This document shows positions 58,971-64,000 of a stretch of 64,000 bases of DNA, one piece after another. The DNA is from Nipponacmea schrenckii (lineage: Eukaryota > Mollusca > Gastropoda > Lottiidae). The stretch is from positions 11,284,001 to 11,348,000 of the forward strand of contig JAUJPP010000012.1 in the NCBI GenBank assembly GCA_030562195.1. Reading direction: 5' to 3'. The position numbers and the translations under genes were made by a program. Every line of letters starts with the position of its first letter. Position 1 is the first letter of the stretch. The notes below the pieces were generated by a model that was given only the letters and a program-made list of their open reading frames with translations, was not told the DNA's origin and searched no databases.

Positions 58971-59128
58971 TAAGAATTAAACGTTGGTCTCATTAGCATT
59001 ATTGGTGTGTTAACGCAATAGATCACGCCACAAACATACATAAATGACTCGTTATTTATTCAGTTTGTCACGTGATCTGTTGCGTTTACACACCAATAAT
59101 GCTAATGAGACCAACATTTAATTCTTAC
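58971..59128. repeat. Inverted repeat with about 55-bp arms (foldback MITE candidate)
   Basis: The left arm begins TAAGAATTAAACGTTGGTCT and ends near 59027 (...GATCACG). The right arm from about 59070 (CGTGATCTGTTGCG...) to 59127 is its reverse complement with a few mismatches. The loop is about 42 bp. No target duplication is evident. Confidence 0.88.
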
Positions 59129-59504
59129 ATTTATATTTTTGATACTTTTATTAATATAAATTCATTGTTTTACATGAAATTGATACCAATCTTAGATAGC
59201 GTCATTGTTGTGCCGTGACTATACTTCATAGCGTCACATGACAAACTACAGCTGTTTATCGAAAAATAAACGCCAGTTAGCGTAACTGGTTCATTGAAGG
59301 GAGTGATAATATAAATATAAATATTCCAATATTCCAATATTCCTCTGTAAACTTTTTAAAGTGCTAATATGTTCATATTGTCACATACGCAAAGTCATAC
59401 TTAGATTAGCAGTGGGGCCCGCTATTCAGTAGCTGATAACTTATATAAATATAATAATCGGTAAAATTCGTCATACTAACAATATTAATACAGTAGTGTA
59501 GACA

Positions 59505-59905
59505 TGAAATGAATGGAGTTTTCAGTCCTACTCTTCTGCACCTTGTAGAACTTTTAGATGTTTTAAATGACGTCACGTTGTGTTTTATATTATTTTATTA
59601 GATCTTCTAAAAGGTGGTGAGATAGAGATATCGGAGATTGGTGGCGGCGAATCGTCCTCTGTTCAAGCTCCCGGTCCAGGCTTGCCAAACATTCAGGTTA
59701 TTCTTTGCTGTAGCTCATTGGAAGCTGTCCACTTAAAAAATGCCTGCACAGTCAGCACTGAACTAGATTAATAATCCAGGACACTCTCTCATCACCTTTT
59801 ACAGTGAAAACAAAAATACAATATATAAAATAAATTGTAGCAAGATTAAATGGACTATATCAGAATAGTGTCACCTTATGGGCCAATGAAAACGGTAGAT
59901 TAGAC
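59505..59905 (-). mobile_element. SINE 3'-end fragment split by a 327-bp insertion
   Basis: The SINE tail (ATGAAATGAATGGAGTTTTC, ... CTTCTGCACCTT) stops at 59544 and resumes as CACCTTATGGGCCAATGAAA at 59872. CACCTT occurs on both sides (59539-59544 and 59872-59877), as expected for a 6-bp target duplication. The insert (59545-59871) includes a GC-richer, exon-like piece at about 59603-59695. Confidence 0.7.
59603..59695 (+). other. Exon-like segment of unknown origin
   Basis: After a T-rich tract and AG (59602), an open stretch encodes LLKGGEIEISEIGGGESSSV and then QAPGPGLPNIQ, ending CAG at a GTTATT donor-like site. GC content is higher than its surroundings. I recognise no domain and see no neighbouring exons. 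It may be a captured exon fragment or chance. Confidence 0.2.
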
Positions 59906-60240
59906 CTTGTCAGTGGATAGATGTGAAATAGAATCCATCCCGATAGTTAATCAGTACATTGAAGAACGCAGGACATATTGTTTGAAGAACACATAACGCA
60001 GACGTCCTTTCAACCTTTGAGCTAAAAGGAATATAGACATCTAACGGATGATCCTGCTTAATATTAGCTCTAGGTTATAACTAAGTTTAGATGTGTGTGT
60101 GTCGCCAGTACAATCGACTCCTTCCGTTATTATTGCCATTCTCATACTGCAATGACACTGTCTTGATGTTTGTACAGATTTGACTTTCAGTATAAATAGT
60201 ATTATAAGTAGCTGAATTTGAGCTCTGGAAACTGATATTC

Positions 60241-60290
60241 AATGAAATGAAATGAATGGAGTTTCGCGTTTACTCTTCTGCATCTGATGG
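60241..60290 (-). mobile_element. SINE tail fragment
   Basis: AATGAAATGAATGGAGTTTC then 'tttactcttctgcatctgatgg' matches the SINE 3' end at 22705-22760 in the same orientation. Confidence 0.6.
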
Positions 60291-60611
60291 ACTACTTTTA
60301 ATAATACGCTATGTAAAAAGAACACCATGTCAATGGATTTTTCTTTAAAAATTAGTACATACCTTCTGGTCTTAGTACTTTTACACCATTCAGCCAGTAT
60401 TATCGTTCAATTCTTATTGTACTCAACTAAAATAGAAATACACTTGCCGAAAAGTGCGAATAAATGAAGCCAAATATTCGGTGCCTTGTGCGGTGGTACA
60501 GAGGAAGATAGAAAAGCGAAAATACATGTAAATTGGTCTGGACAGGAAAGTCTTCTGCTATATGGTTCTGTATTAGGCCTCATAATTCCACAACATGCAG
60601 GAATCTCGACT

Positions 60612-60790
60612 TGTCGCCCGAGAGAATTATTAGGGTGAGGAATATTTTCCTCGCTTTCTCGCCTTTTTCTCGCTTTCTCGCCTTTTTCCTCGCTTTCTCG
60701 ACCTTAACCTCGACTTTTTTACCCTCGTTTTCTCGCCCCCTTTCCTCGCTTTATCGCCTCTCAACTTCTCGTGGGCGACAAGTCGATGGT
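60612..60790. repeat. CTCG-rich short tandem repeat flanked by inverted GACTTGTCGCCC
   Basis: About 13-bp units (CCTCGCTTTCTCG with variants) fill 60650-60765. TCGACTTGTCGCCC at about 60608 and its reverse complement GGGCGACAAGTCGA at about 60773-60786 bracket it. This looks like a small element with inverted ends. Internal Phe/Ser-rich frames are artefacts. Confidence 0.7.
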
Positions 60791-61261
60791 TATATGGCCG
60801 CATCCGGCTTCCATACAGAATGGTTCGTTTTGCTCAACTTACCACCAAATATTAATCCATAAGATTATTTAGTTGTGTATTTCCTTAATAGCCAAGTGTG
60901 TGAACAGTCCTTTCAATCTTACAGGCACATATATATATAAATATTTTGTGCACATTCTAAAGGTAGATAAATGAATAATAGACTAAAAGTAATACAGACT
61001 AATATGATTACAAAATAAATTTATATATATTTCCGTCCTAAGAGTAGGCCCTAATACGTATTATATGACGGATTACTACAACAAGTATAATCATTCAATA
61101 GACCAACAAGTTCAGTTATTAGATTTATAAAAGTATCTGATTACCAAACCACAAATAACTGTTGGCCTAGTAATCAGACATATCCAAATTATCGTTCCCA
61201 TACCCAATTATATATTGGTATGGCTATTCGGCTAGGTCGTAACTGTATCAAGGATCAAAAT

Positions 61262-61382
61262 TGCTATAAAACGAAGACCCAACTATAGAACTAAGGCCCA
61301 TAGGACTATAAAACGAAGACCCATCACCCATAGGACTATTAAAACGAAGACCCACATAAGGACTATAAAACGAAGACCCAAC
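61262..61382. repeat. About 22-bp tandem repeat abutting the third gypsy LTR
   Basis: Units around GGACTATAAAACGAAGACCC repeat about five times directly upstream of the LTR start at 61383. Confidence 0.8.
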
Positions 61383-61529
61383 TGTTACGAGAGTATTATA
61401 CTAGAGAATACGATAGCCTTATAACTGTGTATTATTATATTATGTATTCATACGCCAAGCACATGTTAGAATGACGTAATACAATAAAGTTAGTTAAGCC
61501 CGCCATTGTTGTTTTCAATGTACGCGATA
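61383..61529 (+). repeat. 5' LTR of the third gypsy element
   Basis: Begins TGTTACGAGAGTATTATACT and contains AATAAA at about 61483. It ends within the stretch before the primer-binding site. The exact 3' edge is uncertain because the other LTR is beyond the window. Confidence 0.7.
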
Positions 61530-61542
61530 TGGTGTCAGAAGT
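61530..61542 (+). promoter_or_regulatory. Primer-binding site of the third gypsy element
   Basis: TGGTGTCAGAAGT immediately after the LTR is a typical gypsy minus-strand primer site (TGGYRYCAGA class), complementary to a tRNA 3' end. Confidence 0.65.
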
Positions 61543-61595
61543 AAAAAGCCGATAGTCTGAGCATTAGATTGCTGAACGGTTAGTAAATAAGTCAA

Positions 61596-62660
61596 CTGGC
61601 GAAGTTTGAAACCCCCGAACCTTTTACATTTACCAAACCATCAAATTGGTTGTCGTGGGTGAAAAAATTTATGAGATACCGAAGCTGTTCCAAACTCTTC
61701 GAAGAAGAGGGCGAGGTTCAAGTCAGTGCACTCATCTACTGTCTAGGTGCGGAGGCCGAGCATATATTTAGCAGCTTTACTTTTGTAAACGATCAAGAGA
61801 AGACAAACTTCGATGTAGTCAAACAGAAATTTGAAGCCCATTTTTTGCCCGATAGAAACTTGGTGTTTCTTAGAAATCAATTTAATACACAGAAACAACA
61901 GTCTGGAGAATCGGTAGAAGCTTTCATTCGGAAACTTTATGAACTGGCCGAGAATTGTGAATTTGGAGACACAAAAGATGAAGGAATTCTCGACACGTTA
62001 GTGGCAGGTATTTTAGATAAAACTGTATCAAGAAAACTACAACTGGAGAGAAATTTGACATTAGTAAGAGCTATACAGATTGCCAGAAATAGTGAAATGG
62101 TAAAGGCTCAAAATAATGAAGCTGTTGATGGCGAAAGTTTAAGTTATTTTAGCAATATTAAGAAAGAAGTCGATGCTATATCATCACGGGGAAATCAGAA
62201 ACATCACAGAAAAAATTGTCGAGGGAAAGGAAATTTTCGTGGTGGACATTATCAAAATCCAGGATCAAGAATTCAGTTTCAAAATCCGAGACAACGAAAT
62301 AACTATTATGAAGCAAGGCCAAGAAATCCAGTTCACTATGGAGATAGAATAAAGAGAAACTGTAATCGCTGTGGACGTAGACATAGAACTGGTGAATTTT
62401 GTGCAGCTATGTATGCTGAATGTAGAAAGTGTCAAAATATAGGTCATTTTGCTACTTGTTGCCATACTAAAAACATTCGAGAATTGAGCACCACTCATGA
62501 AAGATCGAGTTATGTCCCTTTACCTGATGGTCAGTTACCTGACAGTGACATTCCTAAGCAGCATGTAGATTTAGGCCTAGAGCAAAATCAATATTTTCTT
62601 GGGTCTATATATTCAAATGAAAACGAACGGAATTGGAATATAGAATTAATTGTTGATTAA
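61596..62660 (+). CDS. Gag of the third gypsy element
   Basis: Open from about 61587 to the stop at 62658-62660. No ATG precedes the conserved FETPEPFTFTKPSNWLSWV segment (61605-61660), so translation may begin at a non-ATG codon such as CTG 61596, or the ATG has mutated. A capsid-type helical region follows (about 61680-62120, with LGAEAEHIFSSF). Then comes a basic Arg/Asn/Gly tract and two zinc fingers: CNRCGRRHRTGEFC (about 62361) and the CCHC knuckle CRKCQNIGHFATC (about 62421). The frame is intact over more than 1 kb, indicating a young element. Pol follows in the +1 frame. Confidence 0.85.
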   Translation: MAKFETPEPFTFTKPSNWLSWVKKFMRYRSCSKLFEEEGEVQVSALIYCLGAEAEHIFSSFTFVNDQEKTNFDVVKQKFEAHFLPDRNLVFLRNQFNTQKQQSGESVEAFIRKLYELAENCEFGDTKDEGILDTLVAGILDKTVSRKLQLERNLTLVRAIQIARNSEMVKAQNNEAVDGESLSYFSNIKKEVDAISSRGNQKHHRKNCRGKGNFRGGHYQNPGSRIQFQNPRQRNNYYEARPRNPVHYGDRIKRNCNRCGRRHRTGEFCAAMYAECRKCQNIGHFATCCHTKNIRELSTTHERSSYVPLPDGQLPDSDIPKQHVDLGLEQNQYFLGSIYSNENERNWNIELIVD

Positions 62661-64000
62661 ATTTAAGATTGATTCTGGGGCTGATGCTACTGTCATGTAG
62701 CCAGTAGTTAGTTATCATGATAAGCGCACACGCCCAGCACTTTATAGGACACAATTAACGTTTAAAAGTCCAGGTGGTGTATTAAATTGCATTGGTTATT
62801 TTGTATCTAATATAATGTACAATGATATTAGTGTTAAGGTTAAAATCTATGTATTGAAAGGTAATTTTATTCATAATTTGTTAGGTAGAATTGATGCTAT
62901 TTATTTACGTTTAATTTCTTTGAATAAGAATGTTACATTGTGTGATGAATTAGAAATTGACAAGGACGTATTTGGCGATATAGGTCTCTTAAAAGGAGAT
63001 CCAGTTAAAATTAGACTAAAGGATGACCATGTACCATATGCTAGTCATACTGCTCGTAGAGTGCCAATTCCTTTAATGACTAAGTTTGAAGACGAGATAA
63101 AACGTATGTTAGATCAAGACATTATTGAAAAAGTAACCGAACCATCTGACTGGTGCGCCCCAGTTATTCCTGTATTGAAAAGGTCTAGTAATGGAATAAG
63201 AATATGTTTCGACCTGAGACAATTGAATAAGGCAGTGAAACGAGAACGGTATGTGTTACCAACATTGGATGACATCCTCAATAAGATGTCTGGTACAGGC
63301 AGTCGATATTTTTCGAGATTGGATGCTTCCTCAGGTTTCTATCAGTTTCCTCTTGATAAAGAAAGTTCAAAACTTACGACATTCATAACCCCCTACGGAC
63401 GTTACCGTTACAAACGTTTACCTTTTGGAATCACGTCCGCTCACGAAATTTTTATGAGAAAAATGACTGAACTATTAGAGGGTCTTCAAAATGTAGCCGT
63501 TTATATGGACGATATTTTCATATTTGCTTCAACTTTAGAAGAACATGACCGATATTTAGCAGCAGTAATAAAGCGTATCAAAGAATCAGGATTGAAATTA
63601 AATAAGAATAAGTGTATATTACGCCAGGATGAGATAGACTTGTTAGGTCATAAAATAAACCAACATGGAATTGGCCATCATCCAGATAAAGTACGAGCTA
63701 TAAGGGAATTACGTGCACCCACCAATTTAACCGAACTAAAACAAATTTTAGGTATGATAAATTATCTGGGATCCTATTTGCCGAATTTATCAACTGTACT
63801 ACAACCCATTAACGAACTTTTGCGAAAGGATAAATTGTGGACATGGGGTCCATCACAACAGACTGCTTTTGAATCTGTTAAAGATGCTATTAGTGAAGCA
63901 CCTATATTATCAATTTTTGATGTAAAGAAACCTACCATGATAAGTGCAGATGCTAGCCAGTATGGAATCGGTGGAGTTATCTTACAACAGCATGGTTCAG
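62650..64000 (+). CDS. Pol of the third gypsy element (protease, reverse transcriptase, RNase H start), runs off the right edge
   Basis: The frame opens at 62650, overlapping gag by 11 nt in the +1 phase. The protease has the DSGADATV catalytic segment at 62671, followed by an in-frame TAG at 62698-62700, the only stop I see. RT is from about 63000: IRICFDLRQLNKAVKRERY, SRLDASSGFYQ, the FGITSAHEIF segment (usual family Pro replaced by His) and the catalytic box VYMDDIFIFA (about 63500). A connection region leads to the RNase H start MISADASQYGIGGVI (63940-63985). The element would be coding-competent apart from the single TAG. Integrase and 3' LTR lie beyond the window. Confidence 0.9.

Overview
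This window is eukaryotic nuclear DNA from an animal, most likely a mollusc and probably a gastropod. It has GT-AG introns, TATA boxes and AATAAA signals, dense retroelement and DNA-transposon debris, and a 'pearl'-type element (tandem core repeats of about 160 bp ending in a tetranucleotide run), a class described in bivalves. There is no sign of bacterial or viral genome organisation. I ran no searches; family calls rest on motifs and exon structure read from the sequence.

Layout. (1) Positions 154-5714, minus strand: five exons of a peptidase family S28 gene (PRSS16 / lysosomal Pro-X carboxypeptidase-like). It runs off the left edge, and its largest intron holds about 2.4 kb of 19-bp minisatellite and a MITE. 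(2) Positions 7525-25103, plus strand: a cluster of three genes for copper-dependent AA15-type lytic polysaccharide monooxygenases (LPMOs). Copies A and B sit in a recent tandem segmental duplication. Copy B has two frameshifts in its C-terminal Cys-rich region while its catalytic exons remain open. Copy C is an older paralogue with a Ser/Thr-rich linker. Each encodes a signal peptide, a mature N-terminal His, the LPMO domain, a linker and (intact in A and C) two copies of a Cys-rich module. The duplication supplies natural empty sites that date transposon insertions.

(3) Positions 21599-23271: a 1.66-kb long-TIR transposon with a 6-bp target duplication and a decayed integrase-type transposase fragment, itself invaded by a tRNA-derived SINE. 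(4) Positions 27950-40400: a retroelement graveyard. It holds a decayed Ty3/gypsy element interrupted in its Gag zinc knuckle by a long-TIR transposon, a 500-N assembly gap, two partial DIRS-like elements on the minus strand (one with a SINE insertion), and the 3' half of a second gypsy element with its 3' LTR. (5) Positions 42490-43436: an intronless gene for a predicted secreted protein of unknown function, with TATA box and polyA signal. (6) Positions 45019-48944, minus strand: a complete five-coding-exon SLC16/monocarboxylate-transporter-like gene, with one predicted GC-AG intron. (7) Positions 49300-61380: mostly non-coding, with a Penelope-like remnant (reverse transcriptase end plus GIY-YIG endonuclease), a Harbinger-like MITE, a striking 60-bp minisatellite, hairpins and SINE fragments. 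(8) Positions 61383-64000: the 5' half of a comparatively fresh third gypsy element (LTR, primer-binding site, gag, protease and reverse transcriptase) running off the right edge.

Host genes are therefore few: one S28 peptidase, three LPMOs, one secreted orphan and one transporter. Two of these families (secreted peptidase and secreted polysaccharide oxidase) would fit digestion in a grazing or detritus-feeding animal, but that link is inference. Most long open frames elsewhere are by-products of minisatellites.
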